A stretch of DNA of 64,000 nucleotides from Neotabrizicola shimadae (GTDB taxonomy: Bacteria > Pseudomonadota > Alphaproteobacteria > Rhodobacterales > Rhodobacteraceae). Location: NCBI RefSeq assembly GCF_019623905.1, contig NZ_CP069370.1:4017001-4081000 (forward strand), read 5' to 3'. The position numbers and the translations under genes were made by a program. Position 1 is the first letter of the stretch; every line of letters begins with the position of its first letter. Below, in pieces: positions 37,474-45,379 of this stretch. The notes below the pieces were generated by a model. It had not been told where the DNA came from, ran no database searches, and saw only the letters and a program-made list of their open reading frames with translations.

Positions 37474-38349
37474 ATGGCAATCGACTGGCGCAGCTTTCCT
37501 TCCTTGGCCGCCCTGCGGGCCTTTGAGGCTGCGGCGAGCCATGGCAGCTTTTCCGGTGCGGCGCGCGCACTGAACGTGACCCACGCCGCGGTGGCGCAGC
37601 AGGTCCGCGCACTGGAACAGGACCTTGGGCTGGAACTGATGTTCCGCGACGGGCGCGGGTTGGGGCTGACGCCCGAGGGCGCGCGGCTGGCGCAGGCGGT
37701 GGGTGAGGGGTTCAAGTCCATCGAGCTTGCCCTGGGCGAACTGCGGGCCGTGGCGCCCGGCGCGCCCCTGCGCATCACCCTGACGCCGGCCTTTGCGCAA
37801 CAATGGCTCATGCCGAGACTGGGGAAGTTCTGGGCGGCGCATCCCGAGATTGCGATCTCGCTGCATCCCGACCGGCGGGTGGTGGATTTGCGGCGGGAGG
37901 GAATGGATCTGGGCATCCGCTTCGGCAAGGGACAATGGCCGGGGGTGGAGGCCGAGTTCCTGGCGGCCGCGCCCTGGGTGATCGTTGCGGCGCCTTCGTT
38001 GCTGAAGGGGCGCAGGAGCCTGACCATCGAGGAGATGTCGGCAATGGACTGGGTGGTGGAAGGTGACTGGCCCGAGGAAAAGGCATGGCTGAAGGGCCAC
38101 GGGCTGCACCCCGACGAAATCAACGTGACCGACATGCCGAGCGAGGAATTGGCACTTTCGGCTGCAAGACAAGGACTTGGACTTTACGTAGAGGCAGCCG
38201 CCCTTGTTGAAACCGATCTGGCCCAGGGCACGCTGATCAAGGTGGGTTCGTTGCAGGACGAGTCCATGGCCTATTACATGGCAACGAAGCCCGGACCGAA
38301 ACGGCCCGAGCTGCGCTTGTTCATGAAATGGCTGAAGTCGGTGGTCTGA
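37474..38349 (+). CDS. hvrB: LysR family regulator, probable HvrB
   Basis: 291-aa LysR-type regulator of the GcvA-like group. The N-terminal winged helix is FPSLAALRAFEAAASHGSFSGAARALNVTHAAVAQQVRALEQDLGLELMFRDGRGLGLTPEG; the effector domain follows from about residue 90. In R. capsulatus the gene after regB-senC-regA-hvrA is hvrB, a LysR activator of ahcY. This gene has the same position (converging on hvrA, with ahcY nearby), so HvrB is likely; the symbol rests on synteny. The ATG at 37474 has no clear ribosome site. GTCTTG (37394) and CAAGAC (37450) flank the upstream region as a possible operator. Confidence 0.72.
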   Translation: MAIDWRSFPSLAALRAFEAAASHGSFSGAARALNVTHAAVAQQVRALEQDLGLELMFRDGRGLGLTPEGARLAQAVGEGFKSIELALGELRAVAPGAPLRITLTPAFAQQWLMPRLGKFWAAHPEIAISLHPDRRVVDLRREGMDLGIRFGKGQWPGVEAEFLAAAPWVIVAAPSLLKGRRSLTIEEMSAMDWVVEGDWPEEKAWLKGHGLHPDEINVTDMPSEELALSAARQGLGLYVEAAALVETDLAQGTLIKVGSLQDESMAYYMATKPGPKRPELRLFMKWLKSVV

Positions 38350-38360
38350 GCCCGTTCGGG

Positions 38361-38678
38361 TCAGATCATCATGTCTTCGGGGGTCTTTCCGGCGGCCAGC
38401 GCCTCGATGAACCAGCGGGGTTTGCGGCCCTTGCCCGTCCAGGTGTCATCCCCATTGGCGGGATTGACGAATTTCGCCGCCGACATGCCGCGCTTGCGTG
38501 CAATGGGCGCCCCAGTAAGTTCGGCCAGAGAGTTGAATCCCAGGGCGCGCGCTTCTTGTTCAAGACGGGCAAGGGCGGCTTCCTTGCGGCGATCTTCGAA
38601 GGTCGCGATGGCCTTGGAAACCTTGGCGTTAAGGTCCTTCAGCTCTTTCAGGGAAAGGCCGTTCAGGTCGATGTCCAA
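38361..38678 (-). CDS. hvrA: H-NS-like trans-acting regulator HvrA
   Basis: 105-aa nucleoid-associated regulator, known in R. capsulatus to activate photosynthesis genes in dim light and to affect nitrogen fixation genes. The N-terminal oligomerisation helix is DIDLNGLSLKELKDLNAKVSKAIATFEDRRKEAAL. The C-terminal H-NS DNA-binding motif is TWTGKGRKPRWFIEALAAGKTPEDMMI (consensus TWTGxGRxPxW). I take TTG 38678 as start: AAGGA is 7 nt upstream and the protein then begins at the family N-terminus (HvrA is about 102 aa). It lies 90 nt after regA on the same strand with its own promoter candidate. Confidence 0.9.
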   Translation of the reverse strand: MDIDLNGLSLKELKDLNAKVSKAIATFEDRRKEAALARLEQEARALGFNSLAELTGAPIARKRGMSAAKFVNPANGDDTWTGKGRKPRWFIEALAAGKTPEDMMI

Positions 38679-38718
38679 TTGACTGTCCTTCTTGGGGTTG
38701 GTCCGTGTGGGTGAAACA

Positions 38719-38747
38719 GGAATACGCCCATAAGTCCGGAATATCAA
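38719..38747 (-). promoter_or_regulatory. Predicted promoter of hvrA in an AT-rich patch
   Basis: On the minus strand TTGATA (38747-38742) and TATTCC (38724-38719) are 17 bp apart, 40 nt before the TTG start. The stretch from about 38740 to 38775 is unusually AT-rich for this GC-rich window, a typical target for H-NS-like proteins such as HvrA itself. Confidence 0.5.
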
Positions 38748-38768
38748 TTGTACGTTCGTATATTGCGC

Positions 38769-39323
38769 CTATTTTGGACTTCTTTTGGCAAGGATCCGCT
38801 GCAAGGTGCGGCGATGCATCGAAAGTCGGCGGGCAGTTTCGGAAACGTTGCGGTCGCACATCTCGTACACGCGCTGGATGTGTTCCCACCGGACCCGGTC
38901 GGCCGACATCGGGTTTTCCGGCGGCGCGGGGTGGTTTGCGCCGCGCGCGAGCAGCGCGTTGGTGACGTCATTGGCGTCGGCGGGCTTTGACAGGTAGTCG
39001 GTGGCGCCGATCTTCACTGCCGCAACCGCCGTGGCAATTGCGCCATATCCGGTGAGCACGACGATCCGGCAATCGGGGCGCCGTTCGCGCAGCACCTCGA
39101 CCACATCGAGGCCATTGCCGTCTTCCAGCCGGAGGTCGACAACGGCATAGGCCGGGGGCCGCGCCTGGGCTATGGCCTTGCCGGCGGTGACGCTTTCCGC
39201 GGTCTCGGGCAGGAAACCGCGCTTTTCCATCGCCTTGGCCAGACGTTTGACAAAGGGTTCATCGTCATCGACCAGGAGAAGCGACCGGTCCGGCCCGATT
39301 TCCGCCGAGATGTCTTCCGCCAT
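38769..39323 (-). CDS. regA: Global redox response regulator RegA (PrrA/ActR)
   Basis: 184-aa response regulator of the RegBA system that controls photosynthesis, respiration, carbon and nitrogen fixation according to redox state. The receiver domain has the acidic pair in LLVDDDEPFVKRL, the phospho-acceptor Asp63 in AVVDLRLEDGNGL and the conserved Lys in YLSKPADANDV. A proline-rich linker (PAPPENP) precedes the Fis-type helix-turn-helix (ETARRLSMHRRTLQRILAKRSPK). Length and sequence are those of RegA/PrrA, one of the best-conserved regulators of the group. It follows senC after 54 nt. Confidence 0.97.
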   Translation of the reverse strand: MAEDISAEIGPDRSLLLVDDDEPFVKRLAKAMEKRGFLPETAESVTAGKAIAQARPPAYAVVDLRLEDGNGLDVVEVLRERRPDCRIVVLTGYGAIATAVAAVKIGATDYLSKPADANDVTNALLARGANHPAPPENPMSADRVRWEHIQRVYEMCDRNVSETARRLSMHRRTLQRILAKRSPK

Positions 39324-39377
39324 GTCCGATCCCCTTTTGCGCGATAAAGCTGAACCTAGGATGTCGCCAAGGTCACG

Positions 39378-40010
39378 TCAATTTTTCGCCGTGCCATCGG
39401 CCTGAAGGAAGCAGCCCACCCGGTCGGCCATCTCCTCGGGGGTGACATCGCGGCGGAAGAAATCCATGAAGCCGCGGCCGGGAAGCACGAGGTAAGTGAA
39501 GGTGGAGTGGTCGATCAGGTAGAATTCGGGATCGCCGTCTTCCTGCTTCTTGAAATAGGTCTTGAAGCTGCGCGACGCCTCCTTGATCTGGTCGGGGCTG
39601 CCGGTCAGGCCGATCATGCGCGGATGCAGGTTGGCGGCGAATTCGCCCACCACCTCTGGCGTGTCGCGGTCGGGGTCGATGGAGATGAAGACCGGCGTCA
39701 CCTCGTATCCGCGCTCTTCCAGGATATCGACCGCCTCGGCGTTGCGGGCATTGTCCAGCGGGCAGACATCCGGGCAGAAGGTATAGCCGAAATAGACAAG
39801 CGAGGGCTGGGTGATGACATCCTTGTCGGTCACCGTCTGGCCCTGGGCGTTTACCAGGGTGAAGGGTCCGCCGATATCGCCGCCCGCGACCTGGCCGCCG
39901 CGACATTCCGAGAAGGCGTCGGTCGGACGGTTCAGCAGGATCCAGCCGCCGGTGCCCGCGATGAGGGCAAGCACGGTCGCCGCCGCGAGCCCGGCATAAA
40001 GCTTGGTCAT
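39378..40010 (-). CDS. senC: SCO1/SenC family copper chaperone (PrrC)
   Basis: 210-aa membrane-anchored thioredoxin-fold protein needed for the CuA/CuB sites of cytochrome oxidases and linked to RegB signalling. One N-terminal membrane anchor is at about residues 5-26. The copper ligands are Cys79 and Cys83 in YFGYTFCPDVCPLD and His168 in FYLIDHSTFTYL. It is divergent from regB (88 nt between starts) and upstream of regA, the classical Rhodobacter arrangement. Confidence 0.95.
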   Translation of the reverse strand: MTKLYAGLAAATVLALIAGTGGWILLNRPTDAFSECRGGQVAGGDIGGPFTLVNAQGQTVTDKDVITQPSLVYFGYTFCPDVCPLDNARNAEAVDILEERGYEVTPVFISIDPDRDTPEVVGEFAANLHPRMIGLTGSPDQIKEASRSFKTYFKKQEDGDPEFYLIDHSTFTYLVLPGRGFMDFFRRDVTPEEMADRVGCFLQADGTAKN

Positions 40011-40098
40011 CGGAATGCCTCCACGAATCTGCGGCGCATTGATCGGCGAAGATGCCCGTCATAACAATGCCAAACTGTGACGCCCCGCCGGAGTGCCC

Positions 40099-41478
40099 AT
40101 GCTGTCGCCAAGTCTCGGCCTGATGCAACGCGAGACCCGGAGCGAATGGGTCCGCCTGCGCACGCTGATCTATCTGCGCTGGATGGCGATCGTGGGCCAG
40201 CTGGCCGCGATCGCCGTGGCGACGGCGCTGTACGGGTTCCGGCTGCCGCTTGGCCTGTGCTACCTGGCCATCGGCGCTTCGGTGATTGCCAACCTGATCT
40301 CGATCTTCCTGTTTCCGCGCAACAAGCGGATGACCGAGGCGGAAGCGCTGCTGATGCTGCTGTTCGACCTGTCGCAGCTGAGCTTTCTGCTGTTCCTGAC
40401 CGGCGGGCTGACCAATCCCTTCGCGCTGCTGATCCTGGCGCCGGTGGTCATTTCGGCCTCGGCGATGGAACTGCGCACCACGATGGTTCTGGGTGTGCTG
40501 GCGATCCTGTTCGTGACGCTCTTCGCCTTTGTGAACGTGCCGCTGGTGCGCGAGGATGGTGCGCTTCTGGAGGTGCCGCCGGTCTTCGAGTTCGGCTTCT
40601 GGCTGGCCATCGTGATCGGCATCGTGTTCCTGAGCTTCTATGCAAGGCGCATCGCCGTGGAGATCCGGTCCATGTCGGACGCGCTGCTGGCCACACAGAT
40701 GGCGCTGTCGCGCGAGCAGAAGCTGACGGACCTGGGCGGCGTGGTGGCGGCGGCGGCGCATGAGCTTGGCACGCCGCTGGCGACGATCAAGATGGTGGCG
40801 ACCGAGCTGGTCGACGATCTGGAGGGCGATGCACGCGAGGATGCCCTGCTGATCCGCGCGCAGGCCGACCGCTGCCGCGACATCCTGCGGTCGATGGGGC
40901 GGGCGGGCAAGGACGACACCCACCTGCGCCAGGCCCCGCTGGCGGCCGTGCTGAAGGAGGCCGCCGAGCCGCACCTGGGACGCGGCAAGGAGGTGGAGAT
41001 CGCACTGGAGCCGGGACCGGGCGGCGATGCCCGTCAGCCCACGGTGATCCGGCGACCGGAGGTGATTCACGGCCTGCGCAACCTTGTGCAGAACGCGGTC
41101 GACTTTGCGAGGGGCAGGGTCTGGGTGGAAGGCAGCTGGACCGACCGGACGGTGACGGTGCGTATCGTCGATGACGGGGAGGGGTATCCCGCCCATGTGA
41201 TCGGCCGCATCGGCGACCCTTTCGTGCGCAGTCGGCGGACAGAACAGGACCTGGCAAAGCGTCCGGAATACGAAGGCATGGGGCTGGGGCTGTTCATCGC
41301 CAAGACCCTTCTGGAACGGTCGGGGGCGGAGCTGGTCTTCGCCAATGGGTCGGACCCGTTTCTGGCGCCGGAGGAACGTCCCGAACGCTGTGGCGCCATC
41401 GTCGAGGTGGTCTGGCCACGCGCGGCGATCGAGGCCGATGCGGCGCCCGTGGCCGAAAACGCGCCCATCACTGCGTGA
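40099..41478 (+). CDS. regB: Redox sensor histidine kinase RegB (PrrB)
   Basis: 459-aa inner-membrane kinase with six transmembrane segments in the first ~185 residues. GGLTNPF (102-108) matches the quinone-binding GGXXNPF loop. The H-box is AAAHELGTPLATIKM with His221. The redox-active cysteine is kept as Cys259 in QADRCRDIL. The ATP-binding domain contains HGLRNLVQNAVDFA, DDGEGYP and GMGLGLFIAKTLLERSGA. ATG 40099 has GGAG 5 nt upstream; the GTG two codons earlier is less likely. Partner of RegA. A CtrA box and divL follow. Confidence 0.96.
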   Translation: MLSPSLGLMQRETRSEWVRLRTLIYLRWMAIVGQLAAIAVATALYGFRLPLGLCYLAIGASVIANLISIFLFPRNKRMTEAEALLMLLFDLSQLSFLLFLTGGLTNPFALLILAPVVISASAMELRTTMVLGVLAILFVTLFAFVNVPLVREDGALLEVPPVFEFGFWLAIVIGIVFLSFYARRIAVEIRSMSDALLATQMALSREQKLTDLGGVVAAAAHELGTPLATIKMVATELVDDLEGDAREDALLIRAQADRCRDILRSMGRAGKDDTHLRQAPLAAVLKEAAEPHLGRGKEVEIALEPGPGGDARQPTVIRRPEVIHGLRNLVQNAVDFARGRVWVEGSWTDRTVTVRIVDDGEGYPAHVIGRIGDPFVRSRRTEQDLAKRPEYEGMGLGLFIAKTLLERSGAELVFANGSDPFLAPEERPERCGAIVEVVWPRAAIEADAAPVAENAPITA

Positions 41479-41489
41479 TCTCCCCTGGG

Positions 41490-41504
41490 TTAACGCAACG
41501 TTAA
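41490..41504 (+). promoter_or_regulatory. CtrA-type box upstream of divL
   Basis: TTAACGCAACGTTAA matches TTAA-N7-TTAA exactly and also the symmetric TTAAC-N5-GTTAA form. It starts 11 nt after the regB stop and ends 48 nt before the divL ATG. TTAA is rare in this GC-rich sequence, which makes a chance match less likely. Confidence 0.65.
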
Positions 41505-41552
41505 GGAAATCGCTTGCAGGTTGTGGTCCTGATCCCTTGAGTGGAGCAGGGT

Positions 41553-43118
41553 ATGCCTGTCGATCCGGGTCTCTTCGCGATCATCTTGGCCAGTGCCGTT
41601 CTGGCGGCACTGGGGGCGACCTTGCTGCTGATGATCCCGGCGCGCGGGCGCCGAGGGCCGGCGCCCGTGCTCGCGCTGGACCAGGATCCGTCGGGGATCA
41701 CGCTGCTGTTCGATGGCACGACCTTGGTGGATGCAACGCCCGAGGGCCGCGCGCTGCTGGCCGGGCCGTCGCTGCGCGGTTCGGCCTGGGACCGCCTGCG
41801 CGCCGCGCTGGAACCGCGGTTTCCGGGGCTGGAAGGCGCGCTCCTGCGCCTGCCTGCAGAAGGCACCATCCTGCTGGCCGCCGAGCGCGGGGCGGGGCCG
41901 CGCCGCATGGCGCTGCGTCTGGAGTTTGTGGGCGGGCTGACCCGGATTCGCCTGACCACGCCACAATCCGGGCCTGCGCCTTCAGTCGACACCTATTGTT
42001 CGCTGGTAGACGAGGCGGCCGAACTGCGAGAGATGCTGATGGCCGCGCCGCTGCCGATCTGGCGCGAAGCCGAAGGCGGAGAGGTGATCTGGGCCAATCC
42101 CGACTACTTGCGCCTCGCATCCGAGAAGATGAGACCGGAGGAAGAGGTGGGTTGGCCGTTGCCCGTGCTCTTTCCGTCTGACAGCACGGCGCGGCACGGC
42201 CGGCAGCGGCTGGACCGACCAAACGGTGGCGTGCACTGGTTCGACATGGCCCACCGCGACATGTCCGGCAGTCGGGTGTGCTTTGCCATGCCGGCCGATG
42301 CGGTGCAGAGGGCAGAAACCGGGCTGCGCGACTTCATGCAGACGCTGTCGCGGACCTTTGCCCATCTGCCGGTGGGACTGGCGATCTTTGACGGCCAGCG
42401 CCAGCTGAACCTGTTCAACCCCGCCTTCCTGGATCTGACCGGCTTGCCGGTGGATTACCTTTCGGCCCGGCCCCGGCTGGCAGCCGTGCTGGATGCGCTG
42501 CGGGACCGCAACATGATTCCCGAGCCGCGCGACTATCGCGCCTGGCGCAAGCGGCTGGCGGAACTGGAGCGGACGGGTATCGCGGATACGCATGACGAGA
42601 CCTGGAGCCTGCCTGGCGGCCAGACCTATCGGGTTTCGGCCCGTCCGCACAGCGATGGCGGTGTGGCGTTGATGATCGAGGACATCTCGACCGAAATGAC
42701 CCGCACCCGCCGGTATCGGGCCGATCTGGAACTGGGGCAGTCCGTGGTGGATGCCCTGGGCGAGGGGATCGCCGTGTTTTCCGCCTCGGGCCAGCTGGTC
42801 ATGTCGAACGACGCCTATGGTGCGCTGTGGGGGCATGATCCTTCGCAGCGCCTGGCAGAAGCCGACGTGGCCACGCTTTCCGAGCACTGGAAGGGCATGG
42901 CGCCGCCCACGCCCGTCTGGCACCAGATCGAGGAGTTCGTGGCGGCCAGGGGCGAGCGGACCGACTGGGAAACGGATGTCCGCCTGTCGGACGGCCGGCT
43001 GATCGCCTGCCGGGCCGCGCCGCTGGCCGGCGGGGCGACCATGGTGGCCTTTCGGACGCTGGTGCCGGGCGAGGCGGCAGGGGCGATTTCGGCAGAGGCT
43101 GTAGCACGTCGGGCCTGA
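41553..43118 (+). CDS. divL: PAS-domain protein DivL (kinase-less form)
   Basis: 521 aa. An N-terminal membrane segment (LFAIILASAVLAALGATLLLMI) is followed by several PAS-like regions (around residues 150-260, 270-390 and 395-505; MSNDAYGALWGHDP in the last). There is no HisKA/HATPase module after it. In Caulobacter DivL feeds the CckA-ChpT-CtrA phosphorelay; rhodobacterial DivL is described as a PAS protein lacking kinase domains that influences CtrA and gene transfer agent production. The identity rests on architecture plus the conserved position before tsaE. ATG 41553 has GGAGCAGG just upstream. Confidence 0.75.
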   Translation: MPVDPGLFAIILASAVLAALGATLLLMIPARGRRGPAPVLALDQDPSGITLLFDGTTLVDATPEGRALLAGPSLRGSAWDRLRAALEPRFPGLEGALLRLPAEGTILLAAERGAGPRRMALRLEFVGGLTRIRLTTPQSGPAPSVDTYCSLVDEAAELREMLMAAPLPIWREAEGGEVIWANPDYLRLASEKMRPEEEVGWPLPVLFPSDSTARHGRQRLDRPNGGVHWFDMAHRDMSGSRVCFAMPADAVQRAETGLRDFMQTLSRTFAHLPVGLAIFDGQRQLNLFNPAFLDLTGLPVDYLSARPRLAAVLDALRDRNMIPEPRDYRAWRKRLAELERTGIADTHDETWSLPGGQTYRVSARPHSDGGVALMIEDISTEMTRTRRYRADLELGQSVVDALGEGIAVFSASGQLVMSNDAYGALWGHDPSQRLAEADVATLSEHWKGMAPPTPVWHQIEEFVAARGERTDWETDVRLSDGRLIACRAAPLAGGATMVAFRTLVPGEAAGAISAEAVARRA

Positions 43119-43227
43119 ACGGCCGTCGCTTGGTGGGGCGTGTCTGCTGTTGGGCGGGCGCTTTACGGTTCTTGTCTGGCGCGACGCGGCCTTGCGCTGA
43201 GTCGCGCGCACGGACAGATTGGCGGCG

Positions 43228-43686
43228 ATGTCAGAGTTGTGCCGCCTGTCCCTGTTCCTGCCCGATGAAGAGGCGACTGCCGCGCTTGGCCGCAGGCTTG
43301 CCGGGCGGTTGAAGCCGGGTGACACCGTGCTGCTGGATGGGCCGATCGGGTCGGGCAAGACGCATCTGGCGCGCGCGCTGATCCGCGCCCGGCTGGGGCG
43401 CGACGAAGACGTGCCCTCGCCAACCTTCACGCTGGTGCAAAGCTACGAAGCGCCTGGGGCCGAGATCTGGCACGCCGACCTGTATCGCCTGACCCATCCT
43501 GACGAAGTGTTGGAACTGGGGCTGGAGGATGCTTTCGCCCGCGCGATCTGTCTGGTGGAATGGCCCGACAGGCTGGGGCGGCACCTGCCTGAGCGGGCCT
43601 TGCGACTGAGCTTTGCGGCAGAGGGCGAGGGCCGGCGGCTGGAGGCGAGCGGCCCGGCCGGGCTGGTTGCGGGGCTGGCGGCGTGA
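43228..43686 (+). CDS. tsaE: tRNA threonylcarbamoyladenosine complex ATPase TsaE
   Basis: 152-aa P-loop ATPase required for t6A37 formation with TsaB and TsaD (tsaD is at 30.3 kb). Walker A is LDGPIGSGKTHLARALI. VPSPTFTLVQSYE and WHADLYRLTHPDEVLELGLEDAF (Walker B region), then CLVEWPDRLGRHLP, are the standard family blocks. ATG 43228 is used; a TTG three codons earlier is possible. The stop overlaps the next start (GTGA). Confidence 0.95.
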   Translation: MSELCRLSLFLPDEEATAALGRRLAGRLKPGDTVLLDGPIGSGKTHLARALIRARLGRDEDVPSPTFTLVQSYEAPGAEIWHADLYRLTHPDEVLELGLEDAFARAICLVEWPDRLGRHLPERALRLSFAAEGEGRRLEASGPAGLVAGLAA

Positions 43687-44699
43687 GCGGGCGGAGCGAC
43701 CTTGCCGGGGCCTTCATTGCCCGTGCGGGATGGGGCGCGGCCGAGCGTCGGCATCTGGCGGGCGATGCCTCGGACCGGTCTTACGAGCGGCTGACGCTGG
43801 CCGGGCGGACGGCGGTTCTGATGGACGCTCCGCCCGGCAAGGGCGACGATCCGGCCGATTTCCTCGCCATCGCCGCGCATCTGCGCGGTCTGGGTCTTTC
43901 GGCGCCCGAGGTGCTGGCCGAGGATCTGGCGCAGGGCTTCCTGTTGCTGGAGGATCTGGGCGACGATCTGTTCGTGCGCTGCATTGCCGCCGATCCGGCG
44001 TTGGAGGTGCCGCTGATAGTCGCGGCGGCGGAGGTTCTGGCGCATCTGCAGGCCTCCCCCGCGCCAGCGGGCCTGCCCGACCTGAGTGCCGCCGATTGGG
44101 CCGAGGCGGCGGCCTTCGCGCCGGACTGGTATGGGTTTGCCGCGACGGGGGTGAAGGCGGATCGTGCCGATTTTACCGCAGAACTGGGCGAGTTGCTGGC
44201 CGCCCATGCCGACGGGCCGCGCGTTCTGATCCTGCGGGATTACCATGCGGAGAACCTACTTTGGCTGCCCGCGCGGGAGGGATTGGCGAAAGTGGGCCTT
44301 CTGGACTTCCAACTGGCGCAGATGGGGCAGCCGGGCTATGACCTCGTGTCGCTGGTGCAGGATGCGCGGCGGGATGTGGGGGCCGAGGCGGCAGAGGCCG
44401 CGGTGCGGCGCTTCATGGACCTGACCGGGGCGGAGGAGGCGGCGTTCCGGCGCGCGCTGGCCGTTCTGGGCGCGCAGCGGGCGCTGCGGATCATCGGCAT
44501 CTTTGCGCGGCTCTGCCTGGTGGCGGGCAAGCCGGGCTATCTGGCGCATCTGCCGCGGGTCTGGGGGCAGCTGCGACAGAATTTGTCACACACGGCGCTT
44601 ACCCGTCTGGCGAGGCTGTGCGATGCGCTGTTGCCGCCGCCGACGCCAGAGACACTTGACCGGATCCGCCAGCAATGCCCGACCAACCCCGTTCGCTGA
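43683..44699 (+). CDS. amgK: Anomeric N-acetylmuramate/N-acetylglucosamine kinase (AmgK-like)
   Basis: 338-aa aminoglycoside-phosphotransferase-fold kinase. Near the N-terminus is LAGDASDRSYERLTLAGRTAVLMDAPP; the catalytic loop is LRDYHAENLLWL and the metal-binding part is GLLDFQLAQMGQPGYDLVSLVQDARRD. Together with the following MurU-like gene it fits the AmgK-MurU route, which turns recycled MurNAc into UDP-MurNAc and bypasses fosfomycin-sensitive MurA. It overlaps tsaE by 4 nt and the next gene by 25 nt. A generic phosphotransferase role is the alternative. Confidence 0.8.
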   Translation: MSGRSDLAGAFIARAGWGAAERRHLAGDASDRSYERLTLAGRTAVLMDAPPGKGDDPADFLAIAAHLRGLGLSAPEVLAEDLAQGFLLLEDLGDDLFVRCIAADPALEVPLIVAAAEVLAHLQASPAPAGLPDLSAADWAEAAAFAPDWYGFAATGVKADRADFTAELGELLAAHADGPRVLILRDYHAENLLWLPAREGLAKVGLLDFQLAQMGQPGYDLVSLVQDARRDVGAEAAEAAVRRFMDLTGAEEAAFRRALAVLGAQRALRIIGIFARLCLVAGKPGYLAHLPRVWGQLRQNLSHTALTRLARLCDALLPPPTPETLDRIRQQCPTNPVR

Positions 44700-45379
44700 T
44701 GCTGTTTGCCGCCGGGTTCGGCACCCGGATGGGGCGGCTTACGGCCGACCGGCCGAAGCCGCTGATCGAGGTGGCGGGCAAGCCGCTGATCGACCATGCG
44801 CTTGCGCTGGCCGAGGGGGCCGGGATCGGGCGGGTCGTGGTGAACCTGCATTACCGGGGCGGGCAGCTGGCTGACCATCTGGCCGGGCGTGGCGTGGCGC
44901 TGTCGTGGGAGCGGGAGCGCATCCTGGAGACCGGCGGGGGGCTGAAGGCGGCGCTGCCGCTGTTGGGGCCGGGACCGGTCCTGATCTTGAACAGCGACGG
45001 GGTCTGGACCGGGGCGAACCCGCTGGAGGAACTGCTGGCGGCCTGGGATGGGGCGCGGATGGGGGCGCTTTTGCTGCTGTTGCCGGTGCGCGAGGCGCGC
45101 GGGCGGGACGGCAAGGGGGACTTCGCGCTGGACGGAGCGGGGCGGATTTCACGGGGGGCGGGGGGCGAGGATCAGCTTTATGTGGGCGCCTCGATCCTGG
45201 ACCCGGCGGCGCTGGAGGGGATCGGGGACGAGGTGTTTTCGCTGAACCTGCCCTGGAACCGGCTGATCGCCGAGGGGCGGGCCTTTGGCGTGCAGCACAG
45301 CGGCGGGTGGTGCGATGTCGGGCATCCGGCGGGGATCGCCGAGGCCGAGGCCATGCTGCGGGAGGCCGGGCATGGCTGA
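44675..45379 (+). CDS. murU: Nucleotidyltransferase, MurNAc-1-phosphate uridylyltransferase-like
   Basis: 234-aa sugar-1-phosphate nucleotidyltransferase: LMLFAAGFGTRMGRLTADRPKPLIEVAGKPLIDHAL at the N-terminus, ILETGGGLKAAL, the metal-binding LILNSDGVWTG and a terminal GGWCDVGHPAGIAEAE. Small size and pairing with the AmgK-like kinase indicate MurU. It overlaps the kinase by 25 nt and addB by 8 nt, so the block tsaE-amgK-murU-addB-addA is one tight operon. Confidence 0.82.
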   Translation: MPDQPRSLMLFAAGFGTRMGRLTADRPKPLIEVAGKPLIDHALALAEGAGIGRVVVNLHYRGGQLADHLAGRGVALSWERERILETGGGLKAALPLLGPGPVLILNSDGVWTGANPLEELLAAWDGARMGALLLLLPVREARGRDGKGDFALDGAGRISRGAGGEDQLYVGASILDPAALEGIGDEVFSLNLPWNRLIAEGRAFGVQHSGGWCDVGHPAGIAEAEAMLREAGHG

